Positions 1 to 7,074 of a DNA stretch of 10,324 bases are shown here, piece by piece. Every line of letters starts with the position of its first letter. Positions within the stretch are counted from its first letter, which is position 1. The notes below the pieces were generated by a model, which saw only the letters and a program-made list of their open reading frames with translations, ran no database searches and was not told the DNA's origin. This stretch comes from an uncultured Eggerthellaceae bacterium (GTDB lineage: Bacteria; Actinomycetota; Coriobacteriia; Coriobacteriales; Eggerthellaceae), in contig CAKTVK010000068.1 of the NCBI GenBank assembly GCA_934623455.1, positions 1 to 10,324 of the forward strand. Direction: 5' to 3'. The position numbers were made by a program, and so were the translations under genes.

Positions 1-552
1 TTTGACCCGGGCATTGTCCATTGCGCGAATTCGGCCGCACTGCTGCGTTATCCCAATGTGCATTTCGACATGGCGCGTTTGGGCATTTCGCTGTATGGCT
101 ATCACCCCTGCGTGGAGACGCGCGGGTTCTATGATTTGCAGCCGGCAATGAGCGTTCATGCGCGCATTACGGACACGCGCACGCTGGGGATAAATGACGG
201 TGTGAGTTACGGGCTGCATTATCGCAGCAATGGCGGCTCGCATATCTGCACGCTTCCCTTGGGGTATGCCGATGGTTTTAATCGCCTTCTATCAGGCAAA
301 ACGAGCGTGATTTTTGAAGGACGCCTGCATCCGCAGGTGGGCAACATTTGCATGGACCAGTGCATGTTCGAGTATCTTCCGCTGCGGCGTGAAGTAAACC
401 CGCGCCTGCCGCAGGTTGGCGATGAGGTGCTGCTGGTGGGCAAGCAGGGCGATGCCGAGGTCACTATTGACTGGATGGCGCAGGAGTGCGGCACCATTCC
501 GCACGAGATAACCATTGGGCTGAGCCATCGCATGCCGCGTTTGTACGTGTAG
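1..552 (+). CDS. alr: Alanine racemase, C-terminal part (5' end outside window)
   Basis: PLP-dependent enzyme that interconverts L- and D-alanine, supplying D-alanine for peptidoglycan in the cytoplasm. The frame is open from base 1, and 183 residues remain before TAG at 550-552, about the C-terminal half of a typical racemase of 370-390 residues. Visible family signatures are HCANSAALLRYP followed by FDMARLGISLYG near the N-terminal edge, VSYGLHYRS (VSYG carries the second catalytic base, Tyr), LPLGYADGFNR, and VGNICMDQCMF. The protein ends in PRLYV, as many Alr proteins do. The PLP lysine and the TIM-barrel start lie outside the window. There is no sign of frameshift or decay. It is the first of three + strand genes (alr, glycosylase, folC) with spacers of roughly 100 to 265 bases, so co-transcription is possible but not shown. 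Confidence 0.95.
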   Translation, partial: FDPGIVHCANSAALLRYPNVHFDMARLGISLYGYHPCVETRGFYDLQPAMSVHARITDTRTLGINDGVSYGLHYRSNGGSHICTLPLGYADGFNRLLSGKTSVIFEGRLHPQVGNICMDQCMFEYLPLRREVNPRLPQVGDEVLLVGKQGDAEVTIDWMAQECGTIPHEITIGLSHRMPRLYV

Positions 553-571
553 ATGCGCGGATTGCGCGCGG

Positions 572-689
572 GGCGTGCCGTGAAGGCTGGCGCGGATTTG
601 TGAAACCCTGACGTGGACTTGCGGAATCCTGGCGCAGGCTGCGAAGGTTTCCGGCGTGAGTCGGTGGGCGGCGTGCCGTGAAGGCACGC
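572..689. repeat. Degenerate 21-bp tandem repeats bracketed by a 16-bp direct repeat
   Basis: The spacer 553-817 has no credible gene. Three diverged units lie head to tail at 588-608, 609-629 and 630-652, each opening TGGCG or TGACG and sharing a GGA(T/C)TTG(T/C)GGAA-like core in the first two; the third is shifted by small gaps. An exact 16-bp repeat, GGCGTGCCGTGAAGGC, lies on either side (572-587 and 670-685). The right copy forms a perfect hairpin, GCGTGCC-GTGAA-GGCACGC (671-689), not followed by a T-tract. This looks like local duplication in spacer DNA; no function is implied. Confidence 0.6.
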
Positions 690-817
690 GAGCTGCGAGC
701 TGCGATTGGTGCGGACCGCAAGCAATGCGAGTTACGACTGCGGTTTGCATAGGCAGGTCCTGGTGCGGGTGCCAAATGACGAAGAGCGAAACGAAAACAA
801 CAAGCAAGGTGGCAGAG

Positions 818-1384
818 ATGAGCAAGCCCCATATTCCTTTGGAGACAATTCGCGAGCAAGTGTGCGCATGCCATGCGTGCCCGCTTGCCGATGGTCGCAC
901 GCAAACGGTGTTTGGTGTGGGAAATCCGCAAGCGCGCGTCATGCTGATTGGCGAAGCTCCTGGTAAAAACGAAGATTTGCAGGGCGAGCCTTTTGTGGGA
1001 GCGGCAGGCAAGAACCTGAATGCCATGCTGGAAATTGCCGGTTTGGCGCGCGATGACATCTACATTGCCAACGTGCTTAAGTGCCGTCCGCCCAGCAATC
1101 GCGATCCGCGTCCAGAGGAAATCGAGCTCTGCACGCCGTTTTTGCGCGAGCAGACGCGCACCATCGATCCCGAGTTTATTGTGACGCTAGGTAACTTCGC
1201 CACGAAATTCATCTTGAAAACCGATGTTGGCATTACGCATTTGCACGGCAAGCTGCAGCAGGCGGGGAAGTTCAAGGTGTTCCCCATCTATCATCCCGCC
1301 GCGGCGATTTACGATAGAACGAAACAGTCAGCACTTGAGCAGGATTTTGCTACTTTGGGTGAATTGTTGCGCCAAGAGCGATAA
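818..1384 (+). CDS. udg: Family 4 (Fe-S) uracil-DNA glycosylase
   Basis: Excises uracil from DNA after cytosine deamination or dUTP misincorporation, starting base excision repair. The 188-residue product matches the usual length of about 190-210. Cys18, Cys21, Cys89 and Cys105 have the spacing of the [4Fe-4S] ligands of this family (CHAC near the N terminus, then KCRPPSNRDP, then a Cys 16 residues later). Motif A is GEAPGKNED (45-53), with GEPFVGAAG following, and motif B is the HP of YHPAAAIYDR (His159). The start at 818 was chosen because AAGGTGG (806-812) lies 5 bases upstream. An in-frame ATG at 776 would add 14 residues (TKSETKTT-like) but lacks a clear ribosome site. It sits between alr and folC; no functional link between the three is evident. 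Related SPO1-polymerase-like annotations refer to the same fold. Confidence 0.93.
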   Translation: MSKPHIPLETIREQVCACHACPLADGRTQTVFGVGNPQARVMLIGEAPGKNEDLQGEPFVGAAGKNLNAMLEIAGLARDDIYIANVLKCRPPSNRDPRPEEIELCTPFLREQTRTIDPEFIVTLGNFATKFILKTDVGITHLHGKLQQAGKFKVFPIYHPAAAIYDRTKQSALEQDFATLGELLRQER

Positions 1385-1491
1385 ACTTGCGAATGTTGTA
1401 ATGGGGCGCTGTAGCGACTGCCGGTGTTTCCACCGCGCCCTGCTGCGCCGCTTTTGCTTTATTGCGTTTACCTGCGCTTTTGGAGGATTTC

Positions 1492-2826
1492 ATGGAACAG
1501 TTCGATGCCGTTGCTTATATAAACACGCCGCGCTGGCAAACAGTGAACTTGGGGCTTGATCGCACGTGTCTTCTTATGAAGAAGCTGGGAAATCCGCAGG
1601 ATCGGCTGAAGTTCGTGCATGTTGCGGGAACGAATGGCAAAGGTTCGACCTGCGTTTATACGGCGCATATCCTGCAAGCGGCTGGTTATACGACGGGTAT
1701 GTTCACCAGCCCTTACATTGAGACGTTCGAAGAGCGCATCCAGGTGAACGGCCAGCTTATTTCTATGGACGAGCTGACTAAAGTAACGCTTGACGTGAAG
1801 GAAAAAGCAGAAGAAGTCGAACGCGAAACGGGCGAGCACCCTACGGAGTTCGAGCTGATGACGGCCGTTGCGCTGTGCCATTTTGCGCGCTGCAGCTGCG
1901 ATATTGTGGTTTTGGAAGTGGGTCTGGGCGGCCGTCTTGACTCCACGAACATCATCGACGCGCCCGAAGTGTGCGCCATTGCGCGCATCGGACTCGACCA
2001 CACCGCCCTTCTGGGTGATACGTTGGCGCAGGTCGCAGGAGAAAAAGCAGGAATCATCAAACAGGGCTCTGCGGTAGTAAGCTATCCGCAAGACCCTGAA
2101 GCCGCTGCAGTTATTGCGCAGGCTGCTGCTCAAGTGGGCTCGCCGGTTGCGCAGCCTGATTTTTCGCAGTTGAGCACGGGAAACACCGCTCTTGTGCCTG
2201 ATGAGGATGGGTGTGAGTTAATTGTTCGCACGTTCTCCTACGGCGAATACCAGGACTTGCACACAGCGCTTTTAGGCGAGTATCAGCCAGGAAATGCGAC
2301 GTTTGCCATTGAGATCATTCGCGCACTGCAGCAGCGTGGTTGGAATATTTCGCCAGAGCACGTCCGCGCTGGTATCCAGGCTGCTCGTTGGCCGGGGCGT
2401 TTCGAGGTGTTCCCGCATAAGCCCGGTACGCCGTGGATTGTGGTCGATGGCGGGCATAATCCGCAAGGCATCGAGGCGCTTCGTCGTACATGTGAAGACG
2501 TTTTCCCTGGTAAGGCGCCTTGGGTGGTGCTCAGCCTGCTTGCGGATAAGGATTACGATTCCATGACTGAGACGCTTGCAGATTTTGCACAGGGCTTCGT
2601 TGCCATGACGCCGCCGAACCTGCGTGCGCTTCCCGCAGCGGATCTAGCTGCGGTTTTGCGCCAGAAGTGTGCCGCTTGCGGACGCATGGATGTGCCGGTG
2701 GCAGAGGCGCAAAGTTTCGAGGATGCACGCGATAAGGCCAGGGAGCTTGCCAGCCCCGATGACTTGATTGTTGTTTCGGGCAGCCTGTACTCCGTTTCTT
2801 CTGCGAAAAAGGCGTTTCGCGCGTAG
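1492..2826 (+). CDS. folC: Folylpolyglutamate synthase / dihydrofolate synthase
   Basis: Mur-ligase-like ATP-dependent enzyme that adds glutamate to dihydropteroate and/or extends the polyglutamate tail of folates in the cytoplasm. The 444-residue length is normal. Visible motifs are the P-loop GTNGKGS (46-52), the TSPYIETFEERIQVNG segment, HPTEFELMTAVAL, EVGLGGRLDSTN (142-153), and the GLDHTALLGDTLAQVAGEKAGIIK block from about residue 167, which holds Mg-binding and carbamylated-lysine-type positions. The C-terminal domain shows WPGRFEVF, VDGGHNPQG and SLLADKDYDSM. The start is set by TGGAGGA (1481-1487), 4 bases before ATG; a longer frame from 1462 lacks such a site. Whether it is mono- or bifunctional cannot be judged here: no separate folC or folP neighbour is visible. 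Confidence 0.95.
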   Translation: MEQFDAVAYINTPRWQTVNLGLDRTCLLMKKLGNPQDRLKFVHVAGTNGKGSTCVYTAHILQAAGYTTGMFTSPYIETFEERIQVNGQLISMDELTKVTLDVKEKAEEVERETGEHPTEFELMTAVALCHFARCSCDIVVLEVGLGGRLDSTNIIDAPEVCAIARIGLDHTALLGDTLAQVAGEKAGIIKQGSAVVSYPQDPEAAAVIAQAAAQVGSPVAQPDFSQLSTGNTALVPDEDGCELIVRTFSYGEYQDLHTALLGEYQPGNATFAIEIIRALQQRGWNISPEHVRAGIQAARWPGRFEVFPHKPGTPWIVVDGGHNPQGIEALRRTCEDVFPGKAPWVVLSLLADKDYDSMTETLADFAQGFVAMTPPNLRALPAADLAAVLRQKCAACGRMDVPVAEAQSFEDARDKARELASPDDLIVVSGSLYSVSSAKKAFRA

Positions 2827-2857
2827 TTTCGCGGCATGTTGTCGTTTTTTAGCTCCG

Positions 2858-3026
2858 AATGCGCAAAATATGACGGTACGGGGTAGGTGAAGGGTGGTTG
2901 TCCGTGCGTTTCGCTGTCAGACGATTTTCGCGACCTGGGGTTTTGCGAGGCGCAATCTGCTCGGACAGCTTCGAACAACGTTATTCATGCTCTCGACCTA
3001 CCCCGTACCGTCATATTTTGCGCATT
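2858..3026. repeat. 169-bp non-coding element with perfect 31-bp terminal inverted repeats (MITE-like)
   Basis: The left arm 2858-2888 and right arm 2996-3026 are exact reverse complements over 31 bases; the left arm begins AATGCGCAAAATATGACGG and ends CGGGGTAGGT. The 107-bp centre has further self-complementarity: GTTGT (2897-2901) with ACAAC (2975-2979), and GCTGTC (2913-2918) with GACAGC (2964-2969), so the whole element can fold back. It carries no transposase or other convincing coding region. Flanks show no clear target-site duplication, and T6 runs occur on both sides (2845-2850 and 3035-3040). It lies between folC and the SRP RNA gene. A miniature inverted-repeat transposable element or a REP-like family member fits best. 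An unusual long-stem terminator for folC, ending at the T6 run, is an alternative. Confidence 0.75.
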
Positions 3027-3176
3027 TGCCTCGATTTTTTGACAAGATGACCTTTGCGGGTGGGTTGATGATTCTTTCTCGGCGTGCTTTGCGGCGTTTG
3101 CGTGGTTCCATGCGACATCTGTGGGCTTTTTTATGTGCAGAGCAAGGTTATGCGGCTCGCGTGCGCGGGTATCGGG

Positions 3177-3182
3177 TATACT
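3177..3182 (+). promoter_or_regulatory. -10 box of the SRP RNA promoter
   Basis: TATACT (5 of 6 to TATAAT) lies about 7 bases before the expected 5' end of the SRP RNA. The hexamer 17 bases upstream (3154-3159) is a poor -35 match. A TTGACA at 3039-3044 is too far away to pair with it. The 150 bases between the inverted-repeat element and this box show no gene. Confidence 0.6.
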
Positions 3183-3188
3183 ATGAGG

Positions 3189-3311
3189 GCATTTGACTGA
3201 GAGTATTTCGAATGGGCTTGAACGGCGCCATGCCTCGAACCTGGTCAGGTCCGGAAGGAAGCAGCCATAAGGACCTCTGACGAGCGTTCAAGCCTACTCG
3301 CAATACTCTCT
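3189..3311 (+). ncRNA. ffs: Signal recognition particle RNA, small bacterial type (4.5S-like)
   Basis: RNA scaffold of the signal recognition particle; it binds Ffh and directs co-translational membrane targeting. The conserved domain IV core is plain: GGTCAGGTCC, GGAAGGAAGCAGCC and AAGGACC at 3243-3274, with the GGAA loop and the asymmetric loop bound by Ffh. The long rod is closed by GGCTTGAACG (3215-3224) with CGTTCAAGCC (3285-3294), 10 bp, and by GAGAGTATT (3199-3207) with AATACTCTC (3302-3310), 9 bp. There is no room for an Alu domain, so this is the short form. The 5' end is set from the -10 box. The 3' end is near the closing helix; no conventional terminator hairpin with a T-tract follows directly. 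Placement just upstream of dnaX is common in Gram-positive bacteria. Confidence 0.95.
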
Positions 3312-3416
3312 TTCCGTTTAGGGCGGCGCGCTCCATACACCTTGCATCGAGCCTCACGTACGTCCAGTACGCCGCGGCTCTCGCGCGGGCGGATCACATC
3401 CGCCCTAAACGGAAAG
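3310..3416. repeat. 107-bp element with perfect 17-bp inverted repeats abutting the SRP RNA 3' end
   Basis: CTTTCCGTTTAGGGCGG (3310-3326) and its exact reverse complement (3400-3416) bound a 73-bp GC-rich centre. The right arm can instead join a tight local hairpin, GGGCGGAT-CAC-ATCCGCCC (3387-3405), so the two pairings exclude each other. GCGCG near the left arm can pair with CGCGC at 3382-3386. The left arm begins on the last paired base of the SRP RNA closing stem. There is no coding content. It may be a small fold-back repeat inserted at the gene end, an unusual 3'-end signal for the SRP RNA, or a leader structure for dedA. A T6 run at 3437-3442 follows 20 bases later but has only weak local stems. 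Confidence 0.65.
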
Positions 3417-3489
3417 GTCCGATGGCCGGGTGGCGCTTTTTTGCCCCCTCACGGCCGCATCTTGCTGGAATGTTTCTCCGAAAGGCATT

Positions 3490-4191
3490 ATGGGTATCAT
3501 AGAGTTCTTCATAAACCTGCTGAAAGACCCGCGCGGTTTTATTGCGAGCTGGATTGTTGCTTTAGGTCCCATTTGGGTGTATTCGCCGCTTTTCCTGATT
3601 GTGTTCGTGGAAACGGGCCTGGTGTTTTTCCCATTTTTGCCTGGTGATTCGCTTCTTTTTGCGGCGGGTGTTTTCTCTGCCGAGGGCGGCGGTCTGCATC
3701 TTGGCACCACGCTCATCGTATTCTATGTTGCTGCAATTTTGGGCAACACGTCCAATTACTGGATTGCGCGCTTCTTTGGCAAGCGCATCATCGATTCTGG
3801 CAAAGTAAAGGCGCTTACGCCTGAACGCATGGCAAAGCTCGATAGCTTCTTCGAGCGCTTTGGCGGCCTGACTATTGTCATCACGCGTTTTATGCCGTTT
3901 TTCCGCACGTTTGCCCCGTTCATCGCAGGTACGGGCCACATGAATTTCGGCAAGTTCACGTTGTATAATTCCATCGGCGGCATTTCGTGGGTGAGCCTTT
4001 TCGTGCTGGTGGGATACTTCTTCGGCGGCGTTCCGTTTGTTCAGCAGCATTTCGAAGTCATTGTGCTGGGCATTGTGGGCGTCTCGGTGCTTCCTGCCGT
4101 TATTGGCGCGGTGAAGGCGGCGCTTGCTGCGCGCAAGGGCGCGACCGCCAAGGACGCCAAGGGCTCGCAGGATGCGGGCGCGCAAAACTAG
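3490..4191 (+). CDS. DedA-family (VTT domain) membrane protein
   Basis: Integral membrane protein of 233 residues. DedA proteins are linked to membrane homeostasis and proton-motive-force maintenance, and some members recycle undecaprenyl phosphate across the membrane; which role applies here cannot be told. Family signatures are LIVFVETGLVFFPFLPGDSLLFAAG (split over the first re-entrant region), ILGNTSNYWIARFFGKRI, and the hallmark ITRFMPFFRTFAPFIAGTG followed by MNFGKFTLYNSIGGISWV with its conserved Arg residues. Several hydrophobic spans follow, and the C terminus is a charged Ala/Lys-rich tail. The start at 3490 has AAAGG (3481-3485) 4 bases upstream; the frame extends to 3430 without a better site. 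dnaX starts 8 bases after the stop, so the two are almost surely co-transcribed. Confidence 0.92.
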   Translation: MGIIEFFINLLKDPRGFIASWIVALGPIWVYSPLFLIVFVETGLVFFPFLPGDSLLFAAGVFSAEGGGLHLGTTLIVFYVAAILGNTSNYWIARFFGKRIIDSGKVKALTPERMAKLDSFFERFGGLTIVITRFMPFFRTFAPFIAGTGHMNFGKFTLYNSIGGISWVSLFVLVGYFFGGVPFVQQHFEVIVLGIVGVSVLPAVIGAVKAALAARKGATAKDAKGSQDAGAQN

Positions 4192-4199
4192 GGGACACT

Positions 4200-6659
4200 A
4201 TGGCCGAAGCACTGTATCGCAAATACCGCCCTCAGGTTTTTTCTGAGGTCGTGGGTCAAGACCACATCGAACGCACCATTAAAAACGCCATTGAACAGGA
4301 CAAACTGAGTCATGCGTATCTTTTCTGTGGTCCACGTGGTACGGGTAAAACCACCACGGCGCGTCTTTTGGCGAAGGCTTTGCTGTGCGATAACGGCCCC
4401 ACATCGAACCCCGATGGAACCTGCACAAGCTGCCAGGAAATCGCCCAAGGCGAGCATCCCGACGTCTACGAACTTGACGCCGCAAGCCGCACGGGCGTAG
4501 AAAACGTGCGCGAGGAAATTATCAGTCGCGTGCAATTTGCCCCCACGCGCGGCAAATATAAGGTGTACATCATTGACGAAGTTCACATGCTTTCCGTGGC
4601 GGCGTTTAACGCGCTGCTGAAAACACTGGAAGAACCTCCCGGTCATGTGGTGTTCATTCTGTGCACCACGGATCCGCAGAAAGTCCCCGAGACTATTTTG
4701 TCGCGTTGTCAGCGTTTCGATTTCCGTCGTATTGACAATCAGGGGATGACCGATCGTTTGGCGGAGATTTGCCAGGCGGAAGGTGTCGAATTCGAGCGCG
4801 AGGCGCTTGAGATTATCGCCGGCAGATCCGATGGCGGCTTGCGCAATGCTCTGACTGCCCTTGAGCAGGCTATTGCATTTGGCGAAGGCTCCGTGTCGGT
4901 TGCTGTTGTACAGCAGCTGGGTGGTACGCAGGCGGCGTGCGATTTGACTGCTGCCATTGACGCGCTGGCCAAGCGCGATATTGCGGCGGCATTTATGTGG
5001 GTTGACTCGTTTGCGCAGACGGGTGGCGATTTCGCGCGTTTGACGGCGGATTTGGCGCAGCGCGTGCGCGATATGTATTTCCTTGCGATGGCGGGCGCTA
5101 AGGCGCCGCTTTCGGTTGCGGATGAAATGCGTCCTCAAATCATTGACCAGGCAAAACGTTTTGCTCCCGAGCGTTTATCGTATATGTTGGAAACGCTCGG
5201 CGACGTGATGGTGCAACTGAAGCAGGCAACGAATGCGCGTCTGTGTTTTGAGATCGCGCTTACGAAGATTTGTCATCCCGCAAGTGATGTAACACTTGAG
5301 TCGTTGGCGGAGCGCGTGGAAGCGCTGGAGCAGCGTCCGATAGCGGCTGTCGCGGCCGGTGGGGCAGGGACTGCGTCGGTAGCGGGCCTTGTGGCGTCTG
5401 TACCTGCGGCCCAGGCGACGCCGGTTATACAGGCGGCGCAGGTGGCAGCTGAGCCGCGCGCGGCGGCTCCCGTGGCTGCTACCCAGACGGCACCGGCGAC
5501 CGGACCGCGCCCTGCGGCGGCTCCTCAGGCGGAACCGGTCGAAAGTAACGCTGCCCGAGCGGTTGAGCCTCAATCGGAAGACCGTAAATCCGCTGTTCAG
5601 AGCGCCGTATCTACTGCTGTATCTGCTTCGGTGTACACTTCCACGTCCGTGTCTGCGCCGGCTGCATCTTCGGCTGCAGCACCGACAAATATCGCGACTG
5701 CTGCAACGGCGGAGAAGCTCGAAGGTTTTGCAAACCCTGCAGTGGTGCAACGCATATGGCAGCGTGCTTTCGCGGAAATCAAGCGTGAGCGCCCCGCGTA
5801 CACTTCGCTGCTTATGAGCGCTCATGTGTCTTTTGACCAGGCAAAAGGTTCACTCGATATCACGTTTCGGCAGAATTATGCCTTTGCGTTGACCATGCTG
5901 CAAAAGCCTGACGCGCTGGAGTATTTGCGGCGGGCTGTTTCGCACGCTGCGGGTGCAAGCATTCCTGTTGTCGTGTTGGCGGAAGGTGCTGCGACATCCG
6001 CTGCGAGTGATTCCGCGTCAATCGTTACAGGTGCCGCTATGGCAACCCCTGCAGCGGCTTCTGATTCTGTGGAAGGGAATCAATCGGCGGCATCATCCGA
6101 GGTCAGTCGCGAATCCGAATTCCTCTCGAGCATAACGCGGACCACGCGCGGTTCGGCTGGCGCTGCACGAAAAGCGCAGCCGGCACAACAAGCACCGGCA
6201 ACGGAGGCAGCGGCTTTGGCCCCTGAAGCGGAGGAAAAACCCGATGCGATGACGCAGGCAACGCCGGGCTGGTCGCCCGATGGGGCAACGCCGGGTGCCG
6301 AAGAACATGCGCACGCGAAAGAGGAATCGTACGCGTACGAGGAAGTGCCGTTGGATGCGTACAGCGGCTTCGATTCGTACGGATGGGATGACGAGCCGCC
6401 CTTCGATGAGGACGAACCGCCTGCTCAGAAGCGAGAAGCGGCAACTGGCACGGCAGCGCAGCCTGCGCCCGAGCCTGCAGCGGCAGCCCCGGCGGCAACG
6501 CCTGCAGCAACCAGTCAGCCCGCGAAGCAAGAAGTTCCGCCTTGGGAAGACGACCCCTTCGCCATTCCTGAAGACGATGGTCCGACAATCGGCCTTGAGG
6601 AATTCCAGCAGATGCTGACCTCGAGTTTTGGCGAGGGCGTGGTTGTGCAAGAAGCGTAA
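4200..6659 (+). CDS. dnaX: DNA polymerase III subunits gamma/tau
   Basis: AAA+ clamp-loader ATPase that, with delta and delta', loads the beta clamp during replication. It has 819 residues. The N-terminal part (1 to about 370) is canonical: ALYRKYRPQVFSEVVGQ, Walker A GPRGTGKTT (44-52), a zinc segment with Cys63, Cys75 and Cys78, Walker B DEVH (126-129), LLKTLEEPP, and the sensor and arginine-finger region TTDPQKVPETILSRCQRF. Then come an Ala/Pro-rich linker (about 377-505), a folded domain (about 506-597, IWQRAFAEIKRERPAY to VVVLAEG), a second Ala-rich and acidic linker, and a terminal PPWEDDPFAIPEDDG plus GLEEFQQML motif. The start is set by GGGGA (4191-4195) overlapping the dedA stop. The second zinc Cys of the family is Asp72 here. 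I see no A-AAA-AAG frameshift site. Confidence 0.96.
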   Translation: MAEALYRKYRPQVFSEVVGQDHIERTIKNAIEQDKLSHAYLFCGPRGTGKTTTARLLAKALLCDNGPTSNPDGTCTSCQEIAQGEHPDVYELDAASRTGVENVREEIISRVQFAPTRGKYKVYIIDEVHMLSVAAFNALLKTLEEPPGHVVFILCTTDPQKVPETILSRCQRFDFRRIDNQGMTDRLAEICQAEGVEFEREALEIIAGRSDGGLRNALTALEQAIAFGEGSVSVAVVQQLGGTQAACDLTAAIDALAKRDIAAAFMWVDSFAQTGGDFARLTADLAQRVRDMYFLAMAGAKAPLSVADEMRPQIIDQAKRFAPERLSYMLETLGDVMVQLKQATNARLCFEIALTKICHPASDVTLESLAERVEALEQRPIAAVAAGGAGTASVAGLVASVPAAQATPVIQAAQVAAEPRAAAPVAATQTAPATGPRPAAAPQAEPVESNAARAVEPQSEDRKSAVQSAVSTAVSASVYTSTSVSAPAASSAAAPTNIATAATAEKLEGFANPAVVQRIWQRAFAEIKRERPAYTSLLMSAHVSFDQAKGSLDITFRQNYAFALTMLQKPDALEYLRRAVSHAAGASIPVVVLAEGAATSAASDSASIVTGAAMATPAAASDSVEGNQSAASSEVSRESEFLSSITRTTRGSAGAARKAQPAQQAPATEAAALAPEAEEKPDAMTQATPGWSPDGATPGAEEHAHAKEESYAYEEVPLDAYSGFDSYGWDDEPPFDEDEPPAQKREAATGTAAQPAPEPAAAAPAATPAATSQPAKQEVPPWEDDPFAIPEDDGPTIGLEEFQQMLTSSFGEGVVVQEA

Positions 6660-6739
6660 AACTCCGATTGCGTGCGGATGTGCGCAAGGCGGCTCCCAGC
6701 ACGCAACGGCAAACAGAGGAAAAGGTGGCGCGTTACGCG

Positions 6740-6754
6740 TCCTATTTGATAGGA
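6740..6754 (+). promoter_or_regulatory. Hairpin overlapping the ybaB ribosome-binding site
   Basis: TCCTAT-TTG-ATAGGA forms a perfect 6-bp stem whose 3' arm contains the AGGA of the AGGAGA Shine-Dalgarno (6751-6756). A folded stem would hide part of the site. The stem is AT-rich and probably weak. Confidence 0.4.
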
Positions 6755-6762
6755 GAAAACTC

Positions 6763-7074
6763 ATGGATATGAAAAAAATGATGAAGCAGGCGCAGAAAAT
6801 GCAGCGCGACCTGGCTATTGCACAGGAAGAAATCAAGTCGATGGAGTTCGAGGCATCCGCGGGCGGCGGCATGGTGAAGGCCGTTGCCGCAGGTGACGGC
6901 TCCGTGAAATCGCTGGAGATTGCTCCCGATGCCGTTGATCCTGAAGATGTTGAAATGCTTCAGGACATGGTTATTGCAGCGGTGAACGAGGCGCTGCGCG
7001 GTGTTGCCGAGATGGGCAATCAGCGCATGAGTTCGGTAACGGGTGGCATGGGCAATATGGGTCTGCCGTTCTAG
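6763..7074 (+). CDS. ybaB: YbaB/EbfC nucleoid-associated protein
   Basis: Small DNA-binding protein of 103 residues, within the family's usual 100-115. Homologues form dimers that bind DNA and associate with the nucleoid; a role alongside RecR in recombinational repair is proposed from conserved linkage. Visible signatures are an N-terminal charged helix (MKKMMKQAQKMQRDLAIAQEEI), the EFEASAGGGMVKAVAAGDGSVKSLEIAP beta region, and DAVDPEDVEMLQDMVIAAVNEAL. The C terminus is Gly/Met-rich (GGMGNMGLPF), as in many members. The start has AGGAGA 6 bases upstream; a longer frame from 6628 overlaps dnaX and lacks family residues. It lies 103 bases after dnaX and 77 before recR, in the widely conserved order dnaX-ybaB-recR. 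Confidence 0.95.
   Translation: MDMKKMMKQAQKMQRDLAIAQEEIKSMEFEASAGGGMVKAVAAGDGSVKSLEIAPDAVDPEDVEMLQDMVIAAVNEALRGVAEMGNQRMSSVTGGMGNMGLPF

Noticed and set aside
776..817. Earlier start codon for the uracil-DNA glycosylase at 776
   Set aside because: In frame, but no Shine-Dalgarno precedes it, and the extra residues are outside the family's conserved start. The ATG at 818 has AAGGTGG at ideal distance.
2894..3196. + strand open frame of 100 codons spanning the 31-bp repeat and the ffs promoter
   Set aside because: It reads through the inverted-repeat arm and the SRP promoter, has no recognisable domain and no good ribosome site.
6226..6250. Possible programmed frameshift site in dnaX at an A5 run (GGAAAAAC)
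   Set aside because: It does not match the A-AAA-AAG heptamer, and no supporting stem or upstream SD-like element was evident.
4188..6872. Several long open frames antisense to dnaX (for example 4188-5138, 5175-5825 and 6093-6872)
   Set aside because: They are shadows of the GC-rich, Ala/Pro-rich dnaX frame: Arg/His/Cys-rich translations with no family features and no ribosome sites.
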